A DNA stretch of 64,000 bases from Empedobacter brevis_A (lineage in GTDB: Bacteria; Bacteroidota; Bacteroidia; Flavobacteriales; Weeksellaceae), in assembly GCF_965118635.1 (NCBI RefSeq), contig NZ_CBCPHV010000006.1:190844-254843 (forward strand), in the 5' to 3' direction. Under the pieces are notes generated by a model, which saw only the letters and a list, made by a program, of their open reading frames with translations, made no database searches and was not told the DNA's origin. Positions 41,900-50,352 of the stretch are shown here, piece by piece (within the stretch, counting starts at the first letter, position 1; every line of letters begins with the position of its first letter). The translations under genes and the position numbers were made by a program.

Positions 41900-44800
41900 T
41901 TATTCTACTTTATTTTTTACATGATAAACTTTGTTCTGTAAATACCACGCAGCAACAGATAAGATTAACATTGCAACTGCTGTAGCAGGAACCCAAAAAG
42001 GAATTGGAATTGGATCTCCGGCAGCGTATGAGTGTAATCCAGATAAGTAATAGTTAACACCAAAATATGTCATAATTACTGTCCAAACAGCCCACATTGC
42101 AGCAACATTGAATGCAAATATTCCTCTTAATCCTGGAACTAAACGCATGTGTAAAACCACAGCATAAACAATTACAGAAACGAAAGCCCAAGTTTCCTTT
42201 GGATCCCAAGACCAATAACGTCCCCAAGATTCATTTGCCCACATACCACCTAAGAATGTTCCGACAGTTAGTAAATAAATACCAATTGTTAAAGACATTT
42301 CAGCAACATAGGTCATTTCTTTCAATGAAATTTCAATCTTTTTATTTGGCTTAATCAGCATGATAATTAAAGAGAAAACGCCTAAAATAGCACTTAATCC
42401 AAAGAATCCATAAGACGAAACGATAATCGCAACGTGTACGATTAACCAATATGATTTTAGTACTGGTACTAATGGTGTAATTTGTGGATCTAACATAGAA
42501 CCTCCGTGTGCGAATCCCATCATAATTACAGCAACCATAGCTCCTGTTGTTGGAATAAAAGCATTTCGGTTTTTATATAATAATAATCCAGCTAAAACAC
42601 TAATCCATGAAATGAACACAATAGCTTCGTAACCGTTAGACCAAGGCGCATGTCCTGTTAAATACCAACGAACTCCAAGTCCTACAGCTTGTAGGATAAA
42701 GACAATAAATATTAATCCCAAACAAATATTGATAATACGATGTAGGATTTTGCTTTCTGAGAATAATTGAATGAATGATAAAATCATTAAAACTCCACCA
42801 ACCATACAATATGCAATCATTACCCAAAAGAAAACATTGTATTTGTTGTACAAAACTTCAACTTCAACTTTTGTTGGAGAAGGCACAACATTTTTACCCC
42901 ATTTTTGTTGGTACTTATCAATATAATCTACTGCATTATCAGCAGGTGTCCAATCACCATTTTCTAATCCTTTCGAAACCATGTTAAAATAAACACTAAT
43001 CATTCCAAGTGCCATTGTATCTATTTCTACAGGATTTTCTTGTGTTTGATAAATCCAAGAAGTCCAACGCTCCGAAGGATCATTTTGAACAGGAATTATT
43101 TTTAATTGATATCCTTTTGCTGTTTGATCTAAAATATTGAAACGTTCAGTAACTTTTATAACTTCTTCATCAAATTTAGAACGTTCAGAAGGTTTTCTAG
43201 AGAAAGCTTCGTTATAGGCTTTATCTAATTTGAAACGAGTTGTTTTTGGATCAATCAAATTCATTAAAGATGTGTAACCATCTTCATTTGCACTTGTAAT
43301 TTTCTTTAATCGATCACCACCTTTTTCACCAACTTCAATCATTGGAGCATTCACCCAATAAGCAGGATCTAATTGTAAAGAAATAAACCATTTATTTGCA
43401 GATAATCCATGGAATTTATCTTTTTTATAAACTTTTCTAAGGATTTCTAATGCTTGCGTATTAATAGGTTTTATACGTCCTTCGATATCTTGTGTAAGCA
43501 AGTGACCAAATTTGTCTGCATGCTCATCCGGAATTTTTATATTCTTAGCTAATTCATCTCCATCAGCCATTTTTGTAGAAAAACTGCCAATGTGTTCTGA
43601 TGAATGAATCTTGCCTTTTTCTGAATCGGTTTGGATTTTTTGATGTCCACTTTTACCACCATCTGTCGTACTTGGGCTTTGAGCAAATGCTAACCCAGAA
43701 AGTAAAAATAATGGAAGTAAGATATTTACCTTTTTTGTATGTAAACTTTTTAGTAAAGAGTTTAGTTGTGTAAAACGAGTTCCTTTCCAGAACAATGAAA
43801 CAAACATTCCTCCAAATAATAAGAAATAACCTAAATAAGTGATATTAGTTCCCCACCAATCTTGGTTTACTTGTAAAATAGTTCCGTCTTCTGTTGGGAA
43901 ATAACTCGATTGGAAAAAACGGTAACCTTTATAATCCATTACATTGTTCATATAAATGTGATGTTTTGTTTCTTTTCCTTCGTCGATAACTGTAATGTTA
44001 GATTCGAAAGAAGAAGGATTTGTAGAACCAGGATAACGATCTAAAATAAAGTCATCTAAACGAATGCTAAATGGAACTTTTACTAATTTAGAACCATATC
44101 CCAATGAAATATTCATTCCGTCAATTTGTACATCAGCAGAATAATTAGTAACACCTTTTCCTCCAACAATTGTTACTGTATCGCGTTTATCGCCAACAAT
44201 AACTTCAGCTCTAATTGCACCAGGAAGATTTTTCTCTTCAGCTTTAAATTTAGAACCTTGGCGATATAAAACTTCTCCTTTGAAAGCAGGATTTGGAACC
44301 ACAAATTGCGCTCCATTTATTGTATATAACGAACGTAATTTTAATGGAGTAGGAACATTAAATTCAACTTTTCCAGCACCTTCTTGCAATTTTTGCATGT
44401 CTGTAATTTGTCCAACTTGTTGTCCAGCCATTTGTATATATTCTCCTTCGAAAGGTGATTTGATAACCAAATTTTCTCCTTCTCCAGTAATCTGTACAGC
44501 ACCATCTTGTGGTCTATTGTAAGAAACAAGTGTTCCATTCACACTTTTTATTTCACCATTTCTGATAAAAACAGAATTACGTCCAGCTTGTCCAACTGTA
44601 ACAATTTCTAAAACATTTATTCCTTGTTTTTTTCTTACAACAGTATCTAAAGCATGTGGGATAAAATCAAAAGTTTTTAGTTTAATAACTTTATCTTTGA
44701 ATTGATATTCGCCTTCGAAATGTCTATGAAATAAAGAACTTGTACTGTCCTTTCTATCAAAATACGTCATGTTGTATTGATGATTATCATACGCTAAACG

Positions 44801-45193
44801 CTGTGTACCATCATCAACCATCATTTTAAAATAAGATTTGTACGAAGTGATTTCGTTACTTGTTCCTCCTTCTGGGATTGGCATTTCTCCCTCGAAACTA
44901 ATGTAGCGAGTAATTCCTCCTCCAATAAAAATAAACAAAAATGCTAAATGGAAAACCAATAAAGGTAACTTTTCCTTTGACCATAATCGATAACGTTTAA
45001 TGTTCATTAAGAACAAAACAATCAACCAAATCATTAATACCTCAAACCACTTTGCCTCGTAAATAACAGCTTTTGCAGTAGCCGTGTCGTAGTCATTTTC
45101 AATGAAAGTGGCATAACCCATGGCGATTGCGTAGATGAATAGCAAGACCGTCATGGTTCTGGTAGAAAATAGATATTTTTCTAATTTACTCAT
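41900..45193 (-). CDS. ccsBA: Fused ResB/CcsA cytochrome c biogenesis protein (CcsBA)
   Basis: 1097 residues. The N-terminal part is ResB/CcsB-like: four membrane helices (near residues 13, 55, 75 and 450), with a large periplasmic domain that includes FSIRLDDFILDRYPGSTNPS and a VMDYKGYRFFQSSY segment. A periplasmic linker region follows (about 500-790). The C-terminal part (about 790-1097) is CcsA with the tryptophan-rich heme-handling WWD motif (WANESWGRYWSWDPKETWAF near 1000) and conserved histidines in flanking loops. System II carries heme across the membrane and attaches it to CxxCH of apocytochromes c. The fusion is usual in Bacteroidota. A perfect -7 element precedes it. Confidence 0.95.
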   Translation of the reverse strand: MSKLEKYLFSTRTMTVLLFIYAIAMGYATFIENDYDTATAKAVIYEAKWFEVLMIWLIVLFLMNIKRYRLWSKEKLPLLVFHLAFLFIFIGGGITRYISFEGEMPIPEGGTSNEITSYKSYFKMMVDDGTQRLAYDNHQYNMTYFDRKDSTSSLFHRHFEGEYQFKDKVIKLKTFDFIPHALDTVVRKKQGINVLEIVTVGQAGRNSVFIRNGEIKSVNGTLVSYNRPQDGAVQITGEGENLVIKSPFEGEYIQMAGQQVGQITDMQKLQEGAGKVEFNVPTPLKLRSLYTINGAQFVVPNPAFKGEVLYRQGSKFKAEEKNLPGAIRAEVIVGDKRDTVTIVGGKGVTNYSADVQIDGMNISLGYGSKLVKVPFSIRLDDFILDRYPGSTNPSSFESNITVIDEGKETKHHIYMNNVMDYKGYRFFQSSYFPTEDGTILQVNQDWWGTNITYLGYFLLFGGMFVSLFWKGTRFTQLNSLLKSLHTKKVNILLPLFLLSGLAFAQSPSTTDGGKSGHQKIQTDSEKGKIHSSEHIGSFSTKMADGDELAKNIKIPDEHADKFGHLLTQDIEGRIKPINTQALEILRKVYKKDKFHGLSANKWFISLQLDPAYWVNAPMIEVGEKGGDRLKKITSANEDGYTSLMNLIDPKTTRFKLDKAYNEAFSRKPSERSKFDEEVIKVTERFNILDQTAKGYQLKIIPVQNDPSERWTSWIYQTQENPVEIDTMALGMISVYFNMVSKGLENGDWTPADNAVDYIDKYQQKWGKNVVPSPTKVEVEVLYNKYNVFFWVMIAYCMVGGVLMILSFIQLFSESKILHRIINICLGLIFIVFILQAVGLGVRWYLTGHAPWSNGYEAIVFISWISVLAGLLLYKNRNAFIPTTGAMVAVIMMGFAHGGSMLDPQITPLVPVLKSYWLIVHVAIIVSSYGFFGLSAILGVFSLIIMLIKPNKKIEISLKEMTYVAEMSLTIGIYLLTVGTFLGGMWANESWGRYWSWDPKETWAFVSVIVYAVVLHMRLVPGLRGIFAFNVAAMWAVWTVIMTYFGVNYYLSGLHSYAAGDPIPIPFWVPATAVAMLILSVAAWYLQNKVYHVKNKVE

Positions 45194-45210
45194 TACTTAT
45201 AATTGAGTTA

Positions 45211-45218
45211 CAAAAATA
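45211..45218 (-). promoter_or_regulatory. -7 promoter element of ccsBA
   Basis: The minus strand reads TATTTTTG, exact match, 17 bases upstream of the ATG at 45193. The remaining 245 bases to the next gene are AT-rich, with no other recognisable signal. Confidence 0.6.
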
Positions 45219-45463
45219 GGAGAGTTTATCAGATAAAGCATTAAAACTTAAATGATTTTTATTAGAATCAATGAGTTAACAGAATGTTAAATATATAGTG
45301 TTTGAATAAATTTTAAATCGCTTAAAAACACTTTATTAATCAAAAATATTAAAGAATAAAGATTTCATTCGAATATAATTTGTTAAGAAAATGTTTAGAA
45401 TTTTTAAAAATATAGCTTAAAAGGAATAACTTTTGTTAAAGCAAAACAATCAATTAGAAAGAT

Positions 45464-45892
45464 ATGAAAAAAATAACTCAAATTTTATGTGCTGTTGCTT
45501 TTGTTTTCGCTTTGGCAAGTTGTCAAAATAGTAAAGCAGTTTCATACCAAAAAGACAATGGAGCAGGAGGTTATACTGAACAAAAAGTGAATAATAATAC
45601 TTATATTATTAGCTTTGATGGAAACGAACACAATAAAAAAAATAAAACGTTTGATTATGCTTTGTTAAGAGCTGCAGAAATTGGTCAGAGAAATAACTTT
45701 GATTACTTTGCTGTTTTGAGTACTGTGAACGATAAAGTTTTGGAAAAAAGTAATAGTTATAAAAAGTTAGATAGTAATGATACGTGGCTGAAAGTACAAT
45801 ATTTCAAAAATAACAAACCTATTAAATTTCAAACGGTTTATGAACCAGATCTTGTGATAAAAGATTTACGTAAAAAATATAAAATACAATAA
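45464..45892 (+). CDS. Lipoprotein similar to the CC0125/CC1285 family
   Basis: 142 residues. Lipoprotein signal peptide MKKITQILCAVAFVFALASC with lipobox Cys at 20. The mature part has GGYTEQKVNNNTYIISFDGN, then FDYALLRAAEIGQRNNFDYF and AVLST, the pattern of short proteobacterial lipoproteins named CC0125/CC1285 (Y-x-V-x-F-x-G then ALLRAAE). Function unknown; probably outer-membrane anchored. Single gene with its own terminator. Confidence 0.75.
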   Translation: MKKITQILCAVAFVFALASCQNSKAVSYQKDNGAGGYTEQKVNNNTYIISFDGNEHNKKNKTFDYALLRAAEIGQRNNFDYFAVLSTVNDKVLEKSNSYKKLDSNDTWLKVQYFKNNKPIKFQTVYEPDLVIKDLRKKYKIQ

Positions 45893-45896
45893 TATT

Positions 45897-45928
45897 AAAA
45901 TCCACTTTATAAAGTGGATTTTTTTTTA
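45897..45928 (+). terminator. Terminator of the CC0125-like lipoprotein gene
   Basis: TCCACTTTATAAAGTGGA (45901-45918) is a perfect palindrome with A before and a long T-run after. Confidence 0.85.
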
Positions 45929-45985
45929 AATAAATTAACACTTACGATGACACAATGTGGCGTTTTAACTTCTCAACTTTGTACT

Positions 45986-47242
45986 ATGTTTGCATTGATA
46001 GATTGTAATAATTTTTATGCCAGTTGTCATCGTGTTTTTCAACCGAAGCTTTTTCATCAGCCAATTGTTGTTTTGTCTAATAATGATGGTTGTGTGATTT
46101 CGCGTTCTGCCGAAGCAAAGTTGGCCGGAATTCCTATGGGCGCGCCAGCACATCAATTTCAACAAATTTTTGAACAGAAAAAGATCAAAGTTTTCTCATC
46201 AAATTATCAATTATATGCAGATATGAGCAATCGTGTAATGTCAATTTTATCATTGTATTCACCAGATCAAGAAATTTATTCGATAGATGAATGTTTTTTG
46301 AAATTGAACGGATTTGAACGTTTTGATTTGAAAGATTATGGATTAGAAATTAAATCTAAAATTTATCAGTTTACAAAATTGCCTGTTTGTGTAGGAATTG
46401 CACCAACAAAATCATTGGCAAAATTAGCAAATCATATAGCAAAAAAATTTCCAGAAGTTCATCAAGGCGTTTATGTAATCAAAACTCAGGAACAAATTTA
46501 TAAAGCTCTAAAATGGCTAAATATAGAAGATGTTTGGGGAATTGGACGAAGAATGTCACGACGTTTAAGAATGATAGGAATCAATAAAGCGTTGGATTTT
46601 GTACAATTGAAAGATGAATTTATTAGAAAAGAATTTTCGATAGTTGGCTTGCGTTTGAAGAAAGATTTGTTGGGCGAAGCAGTATTAGATTTTGATACAA
46701 TTTCCGCTAAAAAAAGCATTGCAACAACGCGTAGTTTCGAAGAATATACCAACGATTTTGAATATGTGAAAGAACGTATTTCTACTTTTGCGGTTTCATG
46801 CGCCGAAAAACTTCGTAAACAAAATTCGTCTTGTAATTTAATTACAGTATTTATTCAGACGAATAAATTTGATAAAAATAAACCTCAATATTATCGCACA
46901 ATTTCTATTCATTTGCCTTACGAATCCAATTCGAGCATTACATTGTCCAAATTTGCTATCAAAGCTTTTAATGAAATTTACAGAGAAAGCTACGAATACA
47001 AGAAAGCTGGCGTAATCGTTTCTGGAATTGTTTCGTCGGATCAAAAACAATTATCTCTTTTTGAAGAAGAAAATTGTCATCATCCCAATTTGATGAAAGC
47101 GATTGATTTGATGAATAAAAAATTTGGGAATGAAAAAATAAAATTAGCTTCACAAGATTTAAATAAAACATGGAAAATGCGCCAAAATAATTTATCACCT
47201 TGTTATACAACTAAATGGAAAGATTTGTTAGTGGTTTATTAA
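45986..47242 (+). CDS. umuC: DNA polymerase V catalytic subunit UmuC (Y family)
   Basis: 418 residues from the ATG at 45986 (MFALIDCNNFYASCHRVFQP); the frame is open 24 codons further upstream, but those residues do not fit. Catalytic motifs: ALIDCNNFYASC (first Asp), VVLSNNDGCVISRS, and YSIDECFLKL (Asp-Glu pair near residue 102). Helix-hairpin-helix DNA binding (WGIGRRMSRRLRMIGI) and a little-finger domain follow, then the UmuC C-terminal domain. It bypasses DNA lesions with low fidelity together with UmuD'. umuD lies directly downstream, the reverse of the Escherichia coli order. SOS control is likely, but I cannot identify an operator. Confidence 0.95.
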   Translation: MFALIDCNNFYASCHRVFQPKLFHQPIVVLSNNDGCVISRSAEAKLAGIPMGAPAHQFQQIFEQKKIKVFSSNYQLYADMSNRVMSILSLYSPDQEIYSIDECFLKLNGFERFDLKDYGLEIKSKIYQFTKLPVCVGIAPTKSLAKLANHIAKKFPEVHQGVYVIKTQEQIYKALKWLNIEDVWGIGRRMSRRLRMIGINKALDFVQLKDEFIRKEFSIVGLRLKKDLLGEAVLDFDTISAKKSIATTRSFEEYTNDFEYVKERISTFAVSCAEKLRKQNSSCNLITVFIQTNKFDKNKPQYYRTISIHLPYESNSSITLSKFAIKAFNEIYRESYEYKKAGVIVSGIVSSDQKQLSLFEEENCHHPNLMKAIDLMNKKFGNEKIKLASQDLNKTWKMRQNNLSPCYTTKWKDLLVVY

Positions 47243-47255
47243 ATAAGATTCAAAA

Positions 47256-47714
47256 ATGAAACGAGCGATAAAAATGTTAGACAAAGAACTGAATTTCTTT
47301 ACGATAGATGCAGAAGGGAAGAAAAGATATATCCCGAATTTTGGTCATGTAAACGCAGGATTTCCTTCTCCTGCTGAGGATTTTGTAGATGATAAAATAA
47401 GTTTGGATGAACGTTATTTAACTCATCCCGAATCTACTTTTCTAATTGTTGTTGGTGGCGATTCGATGTATCCTGTTTATCAAAAAAATGATATTTTGGT
47501 GATTCGTACAGATCTTATTCCATTGCATCATGATGATATTATTGTTTCCGTAAACAACGATGATTATACATTGAAACGTTTTGATAAAATAAACAATAAA
47601 TTGATTGCGCTGAATCCAGATTACAAAGATTGTGTTCAAATACACGAAAGTGATGAGGTGCTTATTCTTGGTGTTGTTGGCGTTTTGGTTAGAGAAAAAA
47701 GTAATCGAATTTAA
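47256..47714 (+). CDS. umuD: DNA polymerase V accessory protein UmuD (self-cleaving, S24 family)
   Basis: 152 residues from the first ATG; a second ATG at 47274 (MLDKELNFFT) may be the real start. Cleavage site in VNAGFPSPAEDF (Ala-Gly bond near residue 33); catalytic Ser in GGDSMYP near 70 and Lys in YTLKRFDK near 107. RecA filaments trigger self-cleavage to UmuD', the partner of UmuC. The 13-base gap to umuC indicates co-transcription. No hairpin terminator follows. Confidence 0.93.
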   Translation: MKRAIKMLDKELNFFTIDAEGKKRYIPNFGHVNAGFPSPAEDFVDDKISLDERYLTHPESTFLIVVGGDSMYPVYQKNDILVIRTDLIPLHHDDIIVSVNNDDYTLKRFDKINNKLIALNPDYKDCVQIHESDEVLILGVVGVLVREKSNRI

Positions 47715-47720
47715 AATTTT

Positions 47721-47749
47721 TTGTAACTTTTTTATAAAATCTGCATCTA
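47721..47749 (+). promoter_or_regulatory. TTGTAAC promoter-like block, second copy
   Basis: The 20 bases at 47721-47740 are identical to those at 37269-37288, followed by CTGCATCTAC. The next gene starts at 47775. No TAnnTTTG element is present here, so this block may be the promoter. Confidence 0.4.
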
Positions 47750-47774
47750 CTTAAATAGTAAATACCATGATGTT

Positions 47775-48233
47775 ATGAAAAAAACTATTTTATTGTTTTT
47801 GATGATGATTTTAATGCAATCTTGTATAACGATCTCAACCGTTTCGAATGTATCTACAAACGCGTCAAAATATTTGAGTCTTGACGGAATTTATAAAACA
47901 GAAGGAACAGTATATTCAGCTTCAAAAATTATAAGACGAAACAACAATCAAATCATTTTAGATTTTGCAAAAATGCAAGGAGAAGTTTATTATCTATTAA
48001 AAACAAATCAAGATATAGAATTTCAGTTGGATTATGAAGTAAAGCAAAAAGATGGTTTATTAGATTTTACAATCGTTGATCAAACAGGAAAAGAATTAAC
48101 TCAGATAGGTAGTGTTTCAAGAGGGAAAATGAGTAAAAAAGAATCGATTCATTTAGAATCTTATAAAACTTATAGAATAAATTTTAAAGGAGATGAATTT
48201 AAAGGGAAAATATCAGTGATGTTAAGTAAATAA
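47775..48233 (+). CDS. Hypothetical lipoprotein
   Basis: 152 residues with a lipoprotein signal peptide (MKKTILLFLMMILMQSC, lipobox Cys at 17). The mature part (about 18-152) is a small predicted beta-sandwich with the segments YLSLDGIYKTEGTVYSASKI, DIEFQLDYEVKQKDGLLDFT and YRINFKGDEFKGKISVML, similar to a superficial level to carbohydrate-binding-like folds that measure solvent-exposed aromatic stacking; no family is recognised. It carries a possible alternative-sigma promoter upstream and a strong terminator downstream. Confidence 0.7.
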   Translation: MKKTILLFLMMILMQSCITISTVSNVSTNASKYLSLDGIYKTEGTVYSASKIIRRNNNQIILDFAKMQGEVYYLLKTNQDIEFQLDYEVKQKDGLLDFTIVDQTGKELTQIGSVSRGKMSKKESIHLESYKTYRINFKGDEFKGKISVMLSK

Positions 48234-48237
48234 AATT

Positions 48238-48269
48238 AAAAAAAGGTCAAGTAAAAACTTGACCTTTTT
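48238..48269. terminator. Bidirectional terminator
   Basis: Stem AGGTCAAGT (48244-48252) with ACTTGACCT (48257-48265), A-run before and T-run after. It serves the lipoprotein gene and the convergent beta-helix gene. Confidence 0.85.
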
Positions 48270-48274
48270 GATTT

Positions 48275-49648
48275 TTATTGAAATGCTCCAATTGTAGGAG
48301 AAGTTCCTCGCGGTTGTCCATTATAATCCAACGGAAACTGTTGAGCAAAATCTATTTTTCCTTTTCCTTTTGCAGACGATTCCTTTTTTAGAGCCAATTT
48401 ATTAGCATAATAAGCTGTGTTTTCAAACATTGGATCTAGTGTAATACTTGCCAAGAAATTAGAAGCTGTTGTTACATTTAATGTCGAAGTATCTGCATTA
48501 TGAATAACATTCGTATCAAATAAATAATTGAAAGCTGCTCCATCTTTTTTATCCAACAAAATAGCATTTGGTGTACGTTCGTTATAGAAAATACAATTTC
48601 CGAAAGTTGCTTTTGTTAAGGCAGAAACATTTTTATCATTATTTTCATTGCTTAAAAAAAGTGAATAAGCTGGTCCAGCAGTTGTTGCAAAATTGAAATA
48701 ATTTGCAAAAGTAGAATGATAAAATTCGTAAGAACCACCATATTCTATTGCCAAAGTCGCTAAATTACTATTGTTCATAACCAAATTATGACCAACAATT
48801 GTAGCATTTGTAGCAAGTATTCCATATGATTGATTATTTACAATTTTAGCATTACTAATCTCTAATTTAGCATTGTTGACATGTAAACCTGTATCAGCTC
48901 CAATAATTTTTGCATAATTAATTTTCGATGTACTATTTGGCGCTAATTCTATTTTATTCCATTGATCAGGAATCGAATCATATTTCTTATCATGACGAGC
49001 CGAACGAAATTTAACTTCTTCATTCAAAGCGCCATTTACAGTAAGTTTAGCATTATTTGCAATGGTTAAACTAGCTCCTTTTTTGAAATAAACTTTAGTT
49101 CCTTTTTCAATTGTCAAATCACTTGTAACTGTTAAGTTTCCATCAATTACTTGCGCTTCATTAATATTCCAATTCGCTGTAGAAATAGTAGCATCTTTTG
49201 GATGAATTTTTGCTTTTTCAATCCAAGAAAGTAACTTTATTTTTTTAGAAGAATTAGTTGTTTCAAAATTAATCTCATCATCATAAAAAGGATTAAGAGG
49301 AGCTTCTTTTGCATTAACTTCTACGAAAATAAATAAACTGTCTTTTTTACGAATAGGCACATTTTCAAAGGTTGATCCTGCTTTTCCATCAACATTTATA
49401 TTGAAAAAAGATTTATCTCCACGAGTTAAATATATTTTTGGAATAACGCGATCATTATTTTCTGGGTTATAAATTTTTAAAAGATATGTTTCTGATTTTG
49501 AGAAATTATATACAGTATCTACGGAAACAGTATCTTTGCTATAACGCAATTCCGAGGAAATAGGATCATAGTCAAAATCATCGCGACACGACTGAAAACC
49601 AATCAACGAAGCGATGCCAAGTCCGGCAATCAATGTTTTTACATTCAT
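48275..49648 (-). CDS. Lipoprotein with right-handed parallel beta-helix
   Basis: 457 residues. Lipoprotein signal peptide with Cys near residue 21 (GFQSCRDDFDYDP). An N-terminal Ig-like part (about 30-150) precedes a beta-helix region of about 250 residues with repeated short strands (NLTVTSDLTIEKGTKVYFKK, ASLTIANNAKLTVNGALNEE, NAKLEISNAKIVNNQSYGIL). The C-terminus ends in GQPRGTSPTIGAFQ, the DxxGxxR...IGAFE pattern seen after many pectate-lyase-like helices. Family members bind or cleave polysaccharides, but no catalytic residues are evident. The protein is probably surface-exposed or in the outer membrane. Confidence 0.85.
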   Translation of the reverse strand: MNVKTLIAGLGIASLIGFQSCRDDFDYDPISSELRYSKDTVSVDTVYNFSKSETYLLKIYNPENNDRVIPKIYLTRGDKSFFNINVDGKAGSTFENVPIRKKDSLFIFVEVNAKEAPLNPFYDDEINFETTNSSKKIKLLSWIEKAKIHPKDATISTANWNINEAQVIDGNLTVTSDLTIEKGTKVYFKKGASLTIANNAKLTVNGALNEEVKFRSARHDKKYDSIPDQWNKIELAPNSTSKINYAKIIGADTGLHVNNAKLEISNAKIVNNQSYGILATNATIVGHNLVMNNSNLATLAIEYGGSYEFYHSTFANYFNFATTAGPAYSLFLSNENNDKNVSALTKATFGNCIFYNERTPNAILLDKKDGAAFNYLFDTNVIHNADTSTLNVTTASNFLASITLDPMFENTAYYANKLALKKESSAKGKGKIDFAQQFPLDYNGQPRGTSPTIGAFQ

Positions 49649-49708
49649 AGAATTAATAATTCATTACTAACAAGTAAACAACAAATACCGTTATTTATTG
49701 TTTATATA

Positions 49709-49716
49709 CAAAGATA
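49709..49716 (-). promoter_or_regulatory. -7 promoter element of the beta-helix gene
   Basis: The minus strand reads TATCTTTG, exact match, 60 bases upstream of the ATG at 49648. Confidence 0.55.
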
Positions 49717-49766
49717 AATAGTAGAATTTTTTGACGATTTTTTGATGATATTATTTTTAAAAATAG

Positions 49767-49796
49767 TTGTGTAAATTACTAAAATGTTTATATTTG
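49767..49796 (+). promoter_or_regulatory. Strong consensus promoter upstream of a 25-codon ORF
   Basis: TTG at 49767-49769 and TATATTTG at 49789-49796 are separated by 19 bases, a textbook Bacteroidota housekeeping promoter. Transcription would start around 49801, 6-7 bases before the ATG at 49808. Confidence 0.7.
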
Positions 49797-49807
49797 CACC
49801 ACGAAAA

Positions 49808-49885
49808 ATGTGTATAAGAAATGCAGATTTAATTTTAAGAAGCCCATTACACTCGAAATTAAATTTGTTTAACGTATTATTTTAA
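49808..49885 (+). CDS. Possible 25-residue peptide or leader ORF upstream of rpmE2
   Basis: ATG to TAA, encoding MCIRNADLILRSPLHSKLNL followed by FNVLF. It begins a few bases downstream of a perfect promoter and ends 45 bases before the rpmE2 -7 element. The peptide is short and basic with hydrophobic stretches and no recognised family. It could be translated as a leader, or the transcript could be a small RNA or simply the first of two rpmE2 promoters. Coding status is not proven. Confidence 0.3.
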   Translation: MCIRNADLILRSPLHSKLNLFNVLF

Positions 49886-49906
49886 CTGTTTTTTCAATAA
49901 AATTGA

Positions 49907-49937
49907 TTGTAACATTCTTAAAAGAATATTATCTTTG
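49907..49937 (+). promoter_or_regulatory. Promoter of rpmE2
   Basis: TTG at 49907-49909 and TATCTTTG at 49930-49937 with 20 bases between them, both on consensus. The start codon is 36 bases downstream. Confidence 0.7.
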
Positions 49938-49972
49938 CACACCAATTAAGTTAACAAAGAAGATTTTAAAAA

Positions 49973-50221
49973 ATGAAAAAAGATATCCACCCAACAAATT
50001 ACCGTTTAGTAGCATTCAAAGATATGTCTAACGAAGAAGTATTTATCACAAAATCTTGTGCAGATACTAAAGATACATTAGTTGTTGACGGAGTAGAGTA
50101 TCCATTAATCAAAATGGAGATTTCTTCTACATCTCACCCATTTTACACAGGTAAATCTAAATTGGTTGATACTGCAGGACGTATCGATAAATTTAGAAGC
50201 AAATATGCTAAAAAAGGTTAA
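49973..50221 (+). CDS. rpmE2: 50S ribosomal protein L31 type B
   Basis: 82 residues, beginning KKDIHPTNYRLVAFKDMSNE and ending GRIDKFRSKYAKKG. The CxxC zinc motifs of type A L31 are absent (only one Cys), so this is the zinc-independent type B paralogue. The conserved SSTSHPFYTGKSKLVDTAGR segment is present. L31 sits at the subunit bridge of the ribosome. The gene is preceded by two consensus promoters and followed by a strong terminator. Confidence 0.97.
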   Translation: MKKDIHPTNYRLVAFKDMSNEEVFITKSCADTKDTLVVDGVEYPLIKMEISSTSHPFYTGKSKLVDTAGRIDKFRSKYAKKG

Positions 50222-50257
50222 GAATAGAAAACTATTTGAAATCATTAAAATATATCG

Positions 50258-50289
50258 AAAACCTACAAGAAATTCTTGTAGGTTTTTTT
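50258..50289 (+). terminator. Terminator of rpmE2
   Basis: Stem CCTACAAGAA (50262-50271) with TTCTTGTAGG (50273-50282), A before and T-run after. Confidence 0.85.
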
Positions 50290-50310
50290 AATTTAATCAG
50301 GTTTTAATCA

Positions 50311-50318
50311 TAAATTTG
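50311..50318 (+). promoter_or_regulatory. -7 promoter element of the proline dehydrogenase gene
   Basis: TAAATTTG, exact TAnnTTTG match, 34 bases upstream of the ATG at 50353. Confidence 0.6.
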
Positions 50319-50352
50319 TGTTCGTTTATATCACAAAAAATAATTAACGCAG

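Noticed and set aside
45914..45985. Upstream extension of UmuC by 24 residues
   Set aside because: The extra residues do not fit the family start (MFALIDxNNFYASC) and overlap a terminator.
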